From LB3-1 sp036401895 (GTDB lineage Bacteria; Chloroflexota; Chloroflexia; Chloroflexales; Kallotenuaceae), in NCBI GenBank assembly GCA_036401895.1, contig DASWTW010000292.1:1-23960 (forward strand): DNA of 23,960 nt, read 5' to 3'. The stretch's first letter is position 1, and the number at the start of each line of letters is the position of its first letter. The position numbers and the translations under genes are program-made. This document shows, piece after piece, positions 5,917 through 12,041 of the stretch. The notes under the pieces are model-generated. The model was not told where the DNA came from, did not search any database, and was given only the letters and a program-made list of their open reading frames with translations.

Positions 5917-6617
5917 GCCGCCCAGCGCAGCAGCCGACCTTGCAGCCGCAGCGCAACCGCGTTCAGCGCGAAGGTCAGCCCGAGCAGCACAAACGCCAGC
6001 GCCAGCGCCTGATCGAACGCGCCTTTGCGAGTTTCCAGCACGATCGCCGTCGTCAGCACGCGCGTCGAGCCTTCGATATTGCCGCCGACCAGCATTACCG
6101 CGCCGACCTCCGAGATAATGCTGCCGAATCCGGCCACCAGCGCCACCAGCATACCGCCGCGCGCCTCCCACAGCACCGCCCGCGCGATCTGCGTCTGCGT
6201 CGCGCCGAGCGCCCGCAGCTGGGTGCGCAGCTCAGCGCCCACGCCTTCCACCGCCGACATGGTGAGACCGGCGACCAGCGGCAGGCTGATCAGCGTCTGC
6301 GCGGCGATCATGGCCGAGGGCGTGAAGAGCCAGCCCAGCCGGCCCAGCGGCCCGCTCCGCGACAGCAGCAGATACACGATCAGCCCGACGACCACCGGCG
6401 GCAAGCCCATGCCGGTATAGATGATCGTCGTGAGCAGCCGCCGGCCGCGAAAGTGTTGCAGGCCCAGCCACGCGCCCAGCGGCACACCGCAGATCGCGCT
6501 AAGCACCAGCGCCGCTCCCGAAACCCACAGCGAGAGTGCGACGATCGCCCACAGCTGCGGATCGCCGTCGAGCAGCAGCCGCAGCGCCGCGCCGATGCCA
6601 GGTAGGAGATCGTTCAT
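5913..6617 (-). CDS. tupB: Tungstate ABC transporter, permease
   Basis: A 234-residue inner-membrane permease with about five hydrophobic helices. The cytoplasmic coupling (EAA-like) loop that contacts the ATPase is seen as LRALGATQTQIARAVLWEAR. The segment YTGMGLPPVVVGLIVYLLLS is typical of the TupB family, where the permease forms a homodimer. Its start overlaps the tupA stop by one base (TGATG) and its end overlaps tupC by four bases, so all three genes are translated from one mRNA. Confidence 0.9.
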   Translation of the reverse strand: MNDLLPGIGAALRLLLDGDPQLWAIVALSLWVSGAALVLSAICGVPLGAWLGLQHFRGRRLLTTIIYTGMGLPPVVVGLIVYLLLSRSGPLGRLGWLFTPSAMIAAQTLISLPLVAGLTMSAVEGVGAELRTQLRALGATQTQIARAVLWEARGGMLVALVAGFGSIISEVGAVMLVGGNIEGSTRVLTTAIVLETRKGAFDQALALAFVLLGLTFALNAVALRLQGRLLRWAA

Positions 6618-7594
6618 CAGGGTAGCGCCTCAGGATAGAAGAGCGGCTGTCCGAAGCGATCGCGGCCAAACTCGCCGATGCGTGTTTGAATCTCGGGCGA
6701 TGTGATCCACTCCACGAACGATGCCGCCAGCTTGTCGTTGATGCCGGTGTGCCGGGCCGGGTTGACCTGGATCACGCCGTAGGGATTGCGCAGCGTCGGA
6801 TCGCTGTTCTCCGCGATCGTCGCGCCGCCGACCAGCAGCGTGAGATTGGGCAGCTTGTCGCGCATCGAAAGAAAGGTGCCGCGATCGGCCAGCGTGTACG
6901 CGCCCAGCTCGTCGGCGGCGATCAGCGTCTCGCCCATGCCCTGGCCCAGCGATTTGTACCAGCTCAGCTCGGCGGTCGGCGAGATACCGGCGCTGCTCCA
7001 GATCGTCTGCTCCTTGGTGAACGTGCCGGAGTCATCGCCGCGCGAGGCAAAGAGCGCGCTGGCAGCCGCGATCTTCGCGAATGCTTCCTTGCCCGTCTGC
7101 GTCTCGCCGAGCCTGGCCGGATCGCTGGTTGGGCCGACGATCACGAAATCGTTGTACATCACGTCGTGACGCGGCAGGCCGAAGCCCGCGCTGACGAAGG
7201 CGTCCTCACGGCTGCGGGCATGAACCAACACCACATCGGCGTCGCCGTTCTCGCCAAGCTTGAGCGCCTGTCCGGTGCCCACCGCCACCACATCGACTGT
7301 TGCTCCGTAGCGCTGCTCGAAGTCGGATAGGATCGCGTCGAGCAGTCCCGAGTCGGCGGTTGAGGTCGTGGTTGCCAGCCGCAGCCGCCCGCCACTGGTT
7401 TGCGTCGTGCTGCTTGTGTCGGCAGTCGCAGCTGGAGCTGTCGCGCTCGAAGCCGCCGGAGCCGTTGTGCTCGACTCGTTGGTCGTCGCGGCCGGCGAGC
7501 TACAGGCAGCCAGCATCAGGAGCAGCCAGCAGCCGATCAGCAGCCTGGCGCTCGTTGACATCGGCGTTACAATGCCGCTAAAGCGATGGAACAT
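6617..7594 (-). CDS. tupA: Tungstate ABC transporter, substrate-binding lipoprotein
   Basis: A 325-residue periplasmic-type binding protein that captures tungstate and passes it to the permease. The signal peptide ends in the lipobox LAAC (Cys31), followed by an Ala/Thr/Ser-rich linker of about 40 residues. The mature domain starts RLRLATTTSTADSGLLDAIL and has GTGQALKLGENGDADVVLVHA, both characteristic of TupA proteins and including the TTTS anion-binding segment. The start at 7594 is chosen because GGAAGGA lies eight bases upstream and a perfect TATAAT precedes it; Met12 (7561) lacks a ribosome site. It heads the tupABC operon and is divergent from fdhD, which fits supply of tungsten to a formate dehydrogenase. 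Molybdate binding cannot be excluded from sequence. Confidence 0.9.
   Translation of the reverse strand: MFHRFSGIVTPMSTSARLLIGCWLLLMLAACSSPAATTNESSTTAPAASSATAPAATADTSSTTQTSGGRLRLATTTSTADSGLLDAILSDFEQRYGATVDVVAVGTGQALKLGENGDADVVLVHARSREDAFVSAGFGLPRHDVMYNDFVIVGPTSDPARLGETQTGKEAFAKIAAASALFASRGDDSGTFTKEQTIWSSAGISPTAELSWYKSLGQGMGETLIAADELGAYTLADRGTFLSMRDKLPNLTLLVGGATIAENSDPTLRNPYGVIQVNPARHTGINDKLAASFVEWITSPEIQTRIGEFGRDRFGQPLFYPEALP
7568..7573 (+). promoter_or_regulatory. Possible -10 box for fdhD
   Basis: TACAAT lies about 20 bases before the fdhD start, inside the 5' end of tupA. A TTGACA at 7555-7560 is too close to be its -35 partner; paired instead with TAAAGC (7579-7584, 18-base spacing) it gives a weaker alternative. 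Confidence 0.35.
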
Positions 7595-8464
7595 ATGATC
7601 GATCCTTCCGTTGAGCTTCATTATATCGAATGGGACGGAACCCGCGCCACGCCGGTTACGCGCCCGGTGATCGCCGAGACGCCCTGGGTACTCTACCTGA
7701 ACGGCCGTGAGGTGCTGACGTTTATGTGTACGCCGACCAGGCTGCACTGCCTCGCGCTGGGCTTTCTTCAGTCCGAGGGACTGATCGACTCGCTGGATGA
7801 TGTGTGGCAGATCAAGGTTTTTCTGGACGAGAACCGCGTCTATCTATTCTTTCCCGAGGCCGGTCTTGACGAGGAGTTGCATATGCCGACTTGCGCCGAG
7901 GCTGGCGGCTCGATCGCGGTGCAGCTCAAGCGACCGGCGCCCACGCTGCCTGAGCGCCGCGTGCTGACCTCGGGCTGCGGCGGTGGAGTTACCTTTGACG
8001 ATGTGCGGGGCGATCGGCTGCCGCTGCACTCTGAGCTGCGGGTGGAGGCGACGCAGATTGTGGGCCTGATGCGCGAGCTAAACTATCAGGCCCGGCTCTA
8101 CCGCCAGAGTCGTGGTGTGCATACCTCGGCGCTGAGCGACGGCGAGCGGCTGCTGGTGCTGGCTGAGGATGTCGGACGCCACAACACGCTGGATAAGATT
8201 CGCGGCGAGGTGCTGCTGCAAGGACTGCCGACCAAAGATCGCATTCTGCTAACCTCGGGCCGGATCTCGTCGGAGATGATCACCAAGGCGCGCAAGATGG
8301 AGGTGCCGATCGTGGCCTCGCGGACCTCGCCGACCGCGACCTCGGTGCGGCTGGCTGAGGCCTGGAATATGACGCTGATCGGCTATGTGCGCGCGCCGCA
8401 GCTACGGGTCTACACGGGAGCACAGCGCGTGCTTTTTCCGGGAACAAAGGAACAAGCGAACTAG
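7586..8464 (+). CDS. fdhD: Formate dehydrogenase accessory sulfurtransferase FdhD
   Basis: A 292-residue cytoplasmic protein of the FdhD/NarQ family, which delivers sulfur from a cysteine desulfurase to the Mo/W-bis-MGD cofactor of formate dehydrogenase. Family motifs are clear: TSGCGGG (128-134), GVHTSAL, LAEDVGRHNTLDKIRGE and LTSGRISSEM. E. coli FdhD has a CxxC pair at the first motif; here only the first Cys (C131) is kept and the second position is Gly. The start at 7586 or the in-frame ATG at 7595 are both possible; neither has a strong ribosome site, and the second abuts the tupA start in CATATG. The last residues lie in a repeat element. The formate dehydrogenase itself is not in the window. 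Confidence 0.92.
   Translation: MEHMIDPSVELHYIEWDGTRATPVTRPVIAETPWVLYLNGREVLTFMCTPTRLHCLALGFLQSEGLIDSLDDVWQIKVFLDENRVYLFFPEAGLDEELHMPTCAEAGGSIAVQLKRPAPTLPERRVLTSGCGGGVTFDDVRGDRLPLHSELRVEATQIVGLMRELNYQARLYRQSRGVHTSALSDGERLLVLAEDVGRHNTLDKIRGEVLLQGLPTKDRILLTSGRISSEMITKARKMEVPIVASRTSPTATSVRLAEAWNMTLIGYVRAPQLRVYTGAQRVLFPGTKEQAN
7620..7625 (-). promoter_or_regulatory. -10 box for the tupABC operon
   Basis: The minus strand reads a perfect TATAAT here, 26 bases ahead of the preferred tupA ATG, inside the 5' coding part of fdhD. The resulting short leader contains GGAAGGA. No good -35 box is seen. Confidence 0.5.
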
Positions 8465-8592
8465 GGAACATAGGATTGCGATACGATCGTTTTGTTTGTT
8501 AGCTTGGCCCTCATCCCCTGGCCTTCGGCCTTCCCCTTCTCCCGTTGCGGCAGGAGAAGGGGAGTTTTCGGTACTGCCTTGTTCCTTTGTTC
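8442..8592. repeat. 15-bp inverted repeat enclosing a hairpin (MITE-like element)
   Basis: GAACAAAGGAACAAG (8442-8456) and its exact reverse complement (8578-8592) frame a 121-base interval that includes the fdhD stop and a 10-bp hairpin. The nested symmetry resembles a small non-autonomous mobile or repetitive extragenic element. No flanking target-site duplication was recognised. Confidence 0.55.
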
Positions 8593-8697
8593 TTTCGTTG
8601 GTTCTAGGTTCTAGGAACAGGCCCTCACCCCCGGCCGCCTCCTTGCCCACCGTCGCGGGTTCCCGTTCCCGCTCCTGTGCCGTAGGCGAGGGGAAAT
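8506..8697. repeat. Two copies of a GGCCCTCAYCCCC hairpin element
   Basis: Copy A begins GGCCCTCATCCCC at 8506 and ends with the 10-bp hairpin at 8533-8562. Copy B begins GGCCCTCACCCCC at 8620 and ends near GGCGAGGGG at about 8686-8694, with a degenerate stem. Similar CCCTCA-led GC-rich palindromic repeats are known to me from many bacterial genomes as extragenic repeats; that these two are members is an inference. Confidence 0.5.
8533..8562 (+). terminator. 10-bp hairpin, probable terminator of fdhD
   Basis: CCCCTTCTCC (8533-8542) pairs perfectly with GGAGAAGGGG (8553-8562) across a ten-base loop, followed by AGTTTT. It lies about 70 bases after the fdhD stop and is also the core of a repeat element. 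Confidence 0.55.
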
Positions 8698-8740
8698 AAT
8701 GTACTGCTCTAGGTTCTAGGTTCTGGGTTCTAGGTTCTTT
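8600..8740. repeat. Heptamer tandem repeats (GGTTCTA)
   Basis: GGTTCTA is repeated twice at 8600-8613 and about four times, one copy with a substitution, at 8707-8740. The two runs flank copy B of the hairpin element. The unit length and layout recall the heptameric short tandem repeats of cyanobacteria, but the sequence is different. Confidence 0.65.
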
Positions 8741-8859
8741 CGCTGCAACCTTTGATCGGATCGCTGCGTCCATGTAGACGTTAGAAATGTTGCGACAGCG
8801 GCTGATTCTGGCTGATGTCCGTGAGTTTCTGTCCTCAGCCTTGATCAAAGGAGCATCCA

Positions 8860-9402
8860 ATGAGTCGCTATCAAGTGACGTTTGTGGTCATTCTGGCCTA
8901 TCTATGGGTTATGATGATTCTGCTGGGTAGTATTGTGATCGAAACCTTTATGATCTACCCGAATATCTTTCATAATCCACCGGATTCGTTTGATACCGCG
9001 CTTAAGTTTATGTCGGTGCGCGCGCCCAACGATTTCTTTCCACCGCTCGGGTTTCTAAGCTGGGTGACAGGCGCTGCGGCGGTGCTGCTGAGCTGGCCCG
9101 TGAAGTCGGCGCGCCCCTGGGTTATAGCCAGTGTGCTGATGATTGTCTGCGAAGGGCTCGCCTCGATGACGCTCTTCTGGCCGCGCAACACGATCATGTT
9201 TATCGAGGGGCCGGCCATGCACTCGGCTGAGTTTCTACGGCAAACCGCGCAAGAGTTTCAAATGCTGCACTGGCTGCGCGTTGGCTTCAATCTCGCCAGC
9301 TCAATCTTTATCTTCACCGGCTTCTTGAAGTTTTACCGCCACGGCATCATCTCTCAGGGCACAATACAGCCGGGCATTGAGCGAGCGGCGCGCCTGGCCT
9401 GA
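8860..9402 (+). CDS. Four-helix integral membrane protein (DUF1772-like?)
   Basis: A 180-residue protein with four predicted membrane helices: residues about 8-30, 60-80, 86-105 and 140-160. The third region carries CEGLASMTLFWPRN, and the last helix is preceded by EFLRQTAQEFQMLHWLRVGFN, with a conserved-looking His-Trp-x-Arg-x-x-x-Asn. The size, the helix number and this last motif recall the DUF1772/anthrone-oxygenase-like membrane family, but the match is by eye only and should be taken as tentative. The start at 8860 has AAAGGAG six bases upstream. It ends 12 bases from the convergent acetyltransferase gene. Confidence 0.75.
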   Translation: MSRYQVTFVVILAYLWVMMILLGSIVIETFMIYPNIFHNPPDSFDTALKFMSVRAPNDFFPPLGFLSWVTGAAAVLLSWPVKSARPWVIASVLMIVCEGLASMTLFWPRNTIMFIEGPAMHSAEFLRQTAQEFQMLHWLRVGFNLASSIFIFTGFLKFYRHGIISQGTIQPGIERAARLA

Positions 9403-9414
9403 TGCAGGTTTGGA

Positions 9415-9984
9415 TCAGCGGTTGTCTGCCCGCCTGGTTGCGAGATCGAGGCCAAGCAGATAAAAAGGCTGCTCGCCTTGATCAAAGAACCAATCCTGCG
9501 CCAGGATCTCCCAGCCGCGCCGCCGGTACAGATGCAGCGCCGCGTTCTCGTGCTGGGCCGTGGATAAGACCGCCGTGCGATGCGGCGTATCGGCAAGCAG
9601 CGCGTCGTGGAGCCTGCCGCCGATGCCCTGGCCCTGATATTCCGGCATGACGGCCAGCTCTACCATGATGAAACAATCGGCCAGCCAGGCTTCGCGGCCT
9701 TTAGACTGAAGCAGATCGTAAAAGAATTCGTACCAGCGCGACTCGGCATCAATCGTAAAGCCGTACGCAAAGCCGCAGACCGACCGAGTCGCGGAGTCCT
9801 GGGCGATATAGCAGCGAAAGTCGGGATGCTGCACATGGCGGCTGAAGCTTTCGGCAAACGCCGCAAAGTCCGGCTCTGCCTCGTTATAGGGCGGTAGTGT
9901 AAAAACGGCGCGGTACACAGCCAGCAGCTCCGTGCGCAGCTGATCGATCTGTTGGGCCGTCACACGTTGAAGTTCTACGGTCAT
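9415..9984 (-). CDS. GNAT family N-acetyltransferase
   Basis: A 189-residue acetyltransferase. The acetyl-CoA loop is QGQGIG (117-122) after the strand MVELAVMPEY, and HENAALHLYRRRGW is motif B with the conserved Asn and Tyr. The N-terminal half (FRCYIAQDSATRSVCGFAYG) gives the usual beta1-beta3 core. The ATG at 9984 is preferred to the open frame further upstream because GAGGAA lies ten bases before it and the upstream residues are a low-complexity arginine stretch. It is not closely similar to the GNAT at 176-718. Substrate unknown. Confidence 0.87.
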   Translation of the reverse strand: MTVELQRVTAQQIDQLRTELLAVYRAVFTLPPYNEAEPDFAAFAESFSRHVQHPDFRCYIAQDSATRSVCGFAYGFTIDAESRWYEFFYDLLQSKGREAWLADCFIMVELAVMPEYQGQGIGGRLHDALLADTPHRTAVLSTAQHENAALHLYRRRGWEILAQDWFFDQGEQPFYLLGLDLATRRADNR

Positions 9985-10096
9985 AATGTTGGTTCCTCGT
10001 CGGCGTAGGCGGCGTCGGGACGTGCGGGCGCGAAAGGCTCTGAGCAAAAAATAATCTTCATAGGTGTATGGTTGGAGCTAAACATTGATGGAGCGA

Positions 10097-11008
10097 TCAC
10101 AGGCTTGCCATCACCCGCTCAAGATGCGCATCGATGCGCTGCTGAAGCACATGCGGCGCGATAGTAGCCAGGCCAAAGGTTTGCCAGGGCATGTAAAACG
10201 ACGGCTCAGGCAGACACACATCCAGGATCGAGTCGACGTCCCAGTAGGGCTGGTAATCGAACGTGCCGGCCATGTCGATGTAGAGCGCCAAAAACCGGTC
10301 CGCAACGGCCATGCCGTGCATCATGGTGAGATTGGTCCGGCAATGCGCAACGTCGACGCCGGCGGGACCGCGACAGGCGTTGATCCAGTCGACCACGCCG
10401 CTGATTGCTCCGCTCTGCCACAGAATATTGGTCGGATGATAGTCGCGATGGATCAAGACCGGACGGAAGGCGGGCGCCGCTCCACGCACCATCTCGATCG
10501 CGCGCTCCCAGACACGGGGAGCCGTCGTCCAGCTGGGCGGTGCCAGCTCCGCCATGTTAACCCAGCTGCCATAGCGCCAGGCCAGATCCTCGGCTGGATG
10601 CTCGTGGATCGCGACCAGCTGCCGGGCCAGCGCGCCAAGCCATGCCTGCAAATCAGCCGGCCGCAGCTCGATCGCGCCTTCAAGAAACGACATCAGCACC
10701 ACCGGCGCGCCGAAGCCGACGTCGTCCGAGGAGTACGCGACCAGCTTTGGCGCCGGCAGCCCGGCCCGCTGCGCTGTTTCCAGCGCTGCCGCCTCGTGCG
10801 CGGCAAGATCCGGCTCTTCTGCCAGCCAGCCCTGATGAGTCGGCACGCGCAGCACGAAGCGCCGGCTGCTCGGATCGCGCGCGTCCTGAATCAGGAAGAT
10901 CGACGAGGAAGTAGAGCCTTGCATCTCGACATAATGCAGGTGGCGCCGAGGTATGCCGGCGGCCTGGCAGAGCCAATCGTACGCCTGGTTATCGAAGCTG
11001 ACGGCCAA
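10097..11008 (-). CDS. Aminoglycoside phosphotransferase family kinase
   Basis: A kinase-fold phosphotransferase (APH/choline kinase family, about 303 residues) that would move the gamma phosphate of ATP to a hydroxyl of a small molecule. Brenner's catalytic loop is complete as HRDYHPTN and is followed by the metal-binding Asp in GVVDWINACRGPAGVDVAH. The nucleotide-binding Lys of classical members is not obvious (FVLRVPTHQG has Arg). A TTG start at 11008 is preferred: a perfect AGGAGGT lies seven bases upstream, whereas the in-frame ATG at 11038 has no ribosome-binding site and would sit only a few bases from the likely transcription start. The substrate may be an aminoglycoside, macrolide, homoserine or sugar; resistance is not implied. 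Confidence 0.85.
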   Translation of the reverse strand: MAVSFDNQAYDWLCQAAGIPRRHLHYVEMQGSTSSSIFLIQDARDPSSRRFVLRVPTHQGWLAEEPDLAAHEAAALETAQRAGLPAPKLVAYSSDDVGFGAPVVLMSFLEGAIELRPADLQAWLGALARQLVAIHEHPAEDLAWRYGSWVNMAELAPPSWTTAPRVWERAIEMVRGAAPAFRPVLIHRDYHPTNILWQSGAISGVVDWINACRGPAGVDVAHCRTNLTMMHGMAVADRFLALYIDMAGTFDYQPYWDVDSILDVCLPEPSFYMPWQTFGLATIAPHVLQQRIDAHLERVMASL

Positions 11009-11051
11009 CGCTGGTACCTCCTCGGCCTGGCAGATCATGGATCAAAGTGAG

Positions 11052-11101
11052 TTTATACTTGCCACAGATTCTGCATCATAGTCGGAATCTATGAATATAC
11101 T
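11052..11101. promoter_or_regulatory. Divergent promoter region with small palindrome
   Basis: Minus strand: TATAAA at 11057-11052 would serve the kinase gene. Plus strand: TATACT at 11096-11101 would serve the methyltransferase gene. TCATAG (11076-11081) and CTATGA (11089-11094) form an inverted repeat just ahead of the plus-strand -10. No convincing -35 boxes were found. Confidence 0.3.
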
Positions 11102-11163
11102 ATTTGTAACAAGTCTCAGCCGTCAAGCGATTAAGCTGTGAATAGCGAGGAGTTCAAAAATCT

Positions 11164-11970
11164 ATGCCGCCTCGTCCGACCAACGTCGCATCATTGATCG
11201 ATGTGCTGCACTTCTATGTTTCGCACTCGCCGCCCGACCACGCGCTCTGGAAGACGATCGAATGGCGACTTTTTCGCGAGTACAGCTATCCGCAGCCGGT
11301 GCTCGATCTCGGCTGCGGCGATGGTGTGTTCGCCGAGCTGGTCTTCGATCAGCAGCTGACCTCGGGCATCGATATTCGGCCCAACCGCGTGCGTCAGGCG
11401 CAGCGCGCCAACGTCTACGGGCTGGCGCTCACCGGCGATGCTACCGCGATGCCCTACGCCGACGCAAGCTTTGCCACGGTTTTTAGCGGCTGCGCCATGG
11501 AGCATGTGCCGCCCATGCCGCAGATGCTGGCCGAGATCGCGCGGGTGCTCAAGCCCGGTGGCCAGCTGATCACGACCGTTCCCAGCGGCTACTTTGAAGA
11601 GTATCTTTTCGTGCCGAGTGTGCTGCGGCGGCTGGGGCTGGAAGCGATCGCAGCTCGGTACGGCAAGCTGATCCTGCGGCTGCTGACGATCTTTCATATG
11701 TATCATCCGGTGAAGTGGGAGCGGCTGCTGGCGGATGCGGGATTGGAGCTGGTGGAGGCCCGGCATTTTCTGCCGCGTAACGCGACCGCCTTATTCGATC
11801 AGCTGCTGATCGTCGGCAATCTCATGCAGCCGCTGCTCTGGCTGCTGCGCGGCAGCGGGCTGCACCGGCGCTATGTCGAGTGGCTGGTCAACAAGCTGCT
11901 GCCCTACGTCACATCCGATGCGAGAACCGGCGGGGCACTGCTGCTGGTGGCGCGCAAGCCCGAGAACTAG
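11164..11970 (+). CDS. Class I SAM-dependent methyltransferase
   Basis: A 268-residue methyltransferase of the Methyltransf_11 type. Motif I for S-adenosylmethionine binding is VLDLGCGDG (46-54), the acidic end of strand beta2 is GIDIRPNRV, motif III is the LTGDATAMPYADASFATVFS stretch, and post motif ARVLKPGGQL is typical. The C-terminal part (FLPRNATALFDQLLIVGNLMQPLLWLL) is hydrophobic and may touch the membrane or a lipid-like acceptor, as in methyltransferases of polysaccharide or lipid synthesis. GAGGAG precedes the ATG by 12 bases. It is divergent from the kinase gene and not in an operon. Acceptor unknown. Confidence 0.87.
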   Translation: MPPRPTNVASLIDVLHFYVSHSPPDHALWKTIEWRLFREYSYPQPVLDLGCGDGVFAELVFDQQLTSGIDIRPNRVRQAQRANVYGLALTGDATAMPYADASFATVFSGCAMEHVPPMPQMLAEIARVLKPGGQLITTVPSGYFEEYLFVPSVLRRLGLEAIAARYGKLILRLLTIFHMYHPVKWERLLADAGLELVEARHFLPRNATALFDQLLIVGNLMQPLLWLLRGSGLHRRYVEWLVNKLLPYVTSDARTGGALLLVARKPEN

Positions 11971-11994
11971 CGCAATAAGCGTAATCATTAACTC

Positions 11995-12018
11995 GTAGGG
12001 GCGTGATGTATCACGCCC
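11995..12018. repeat. GTAGGGGC-type palindromic repeat
   Basis: GTAG is followed by a 20-base palindrome with 9-bp arms, GGGCGTGAT (11999-12007) and ATCACGCCC (12010-12018), and a two-base centre. It lies between the convergent methyltransferase and LacI genes and may end transcription. GTAGGGGC-led palindromes recur in several bacterial genomes in my recollection, so it is probably a dispersed repeat. Confidence 0.6.
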
Positions 12019-12041
12019 GATTCGTCACGCCCTGGACATGG

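Larger units (their letters stand above)
8465..8859. other. Repeat-rich intergenic region between fdhD and a membrane protein gene
   Basis: No coding frame here looks real. The first 275 bases are filled with repeats, described separately: the right half of an inverted repeat, two CCCTCA-type hairpin elements and runs of the heptamer GGTTCTA. The last 120 bases (8741-8859) hold no recognisable feature except the AAAGGAG ribosome-binding site at 8847-8853 for the next gene; no confident promoter was found. Confidence 0.55.

Noticed and set aside
5917..6171. N-terminal extension of the tungstate ATPase
   Set aside because: The added 85 residues are a shadow frame of the permease gene, and the ATGA overlap places the real start at 5916.
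8600..8740. CRISPR-like repeats
   Set aside because: The units are seven bases in direct tandem without spacers, so this is a simple heptamer repeat and not an array.
10097..11008. Antibiotic resistance gene
   Set aside because: The kinase fold is shared by many metabolic enzymes; nothing in the sequence or neighbourhood indicates an antibiotic substrate.
10085..11050. Long plus-strand frame opposite the phosphotransferase
   Set aside because: The minus strand encodes a complete kinase with HRDYHPTN and VVDW motifs; the plus frame has Arg/His-rich composition without recognisable domains.
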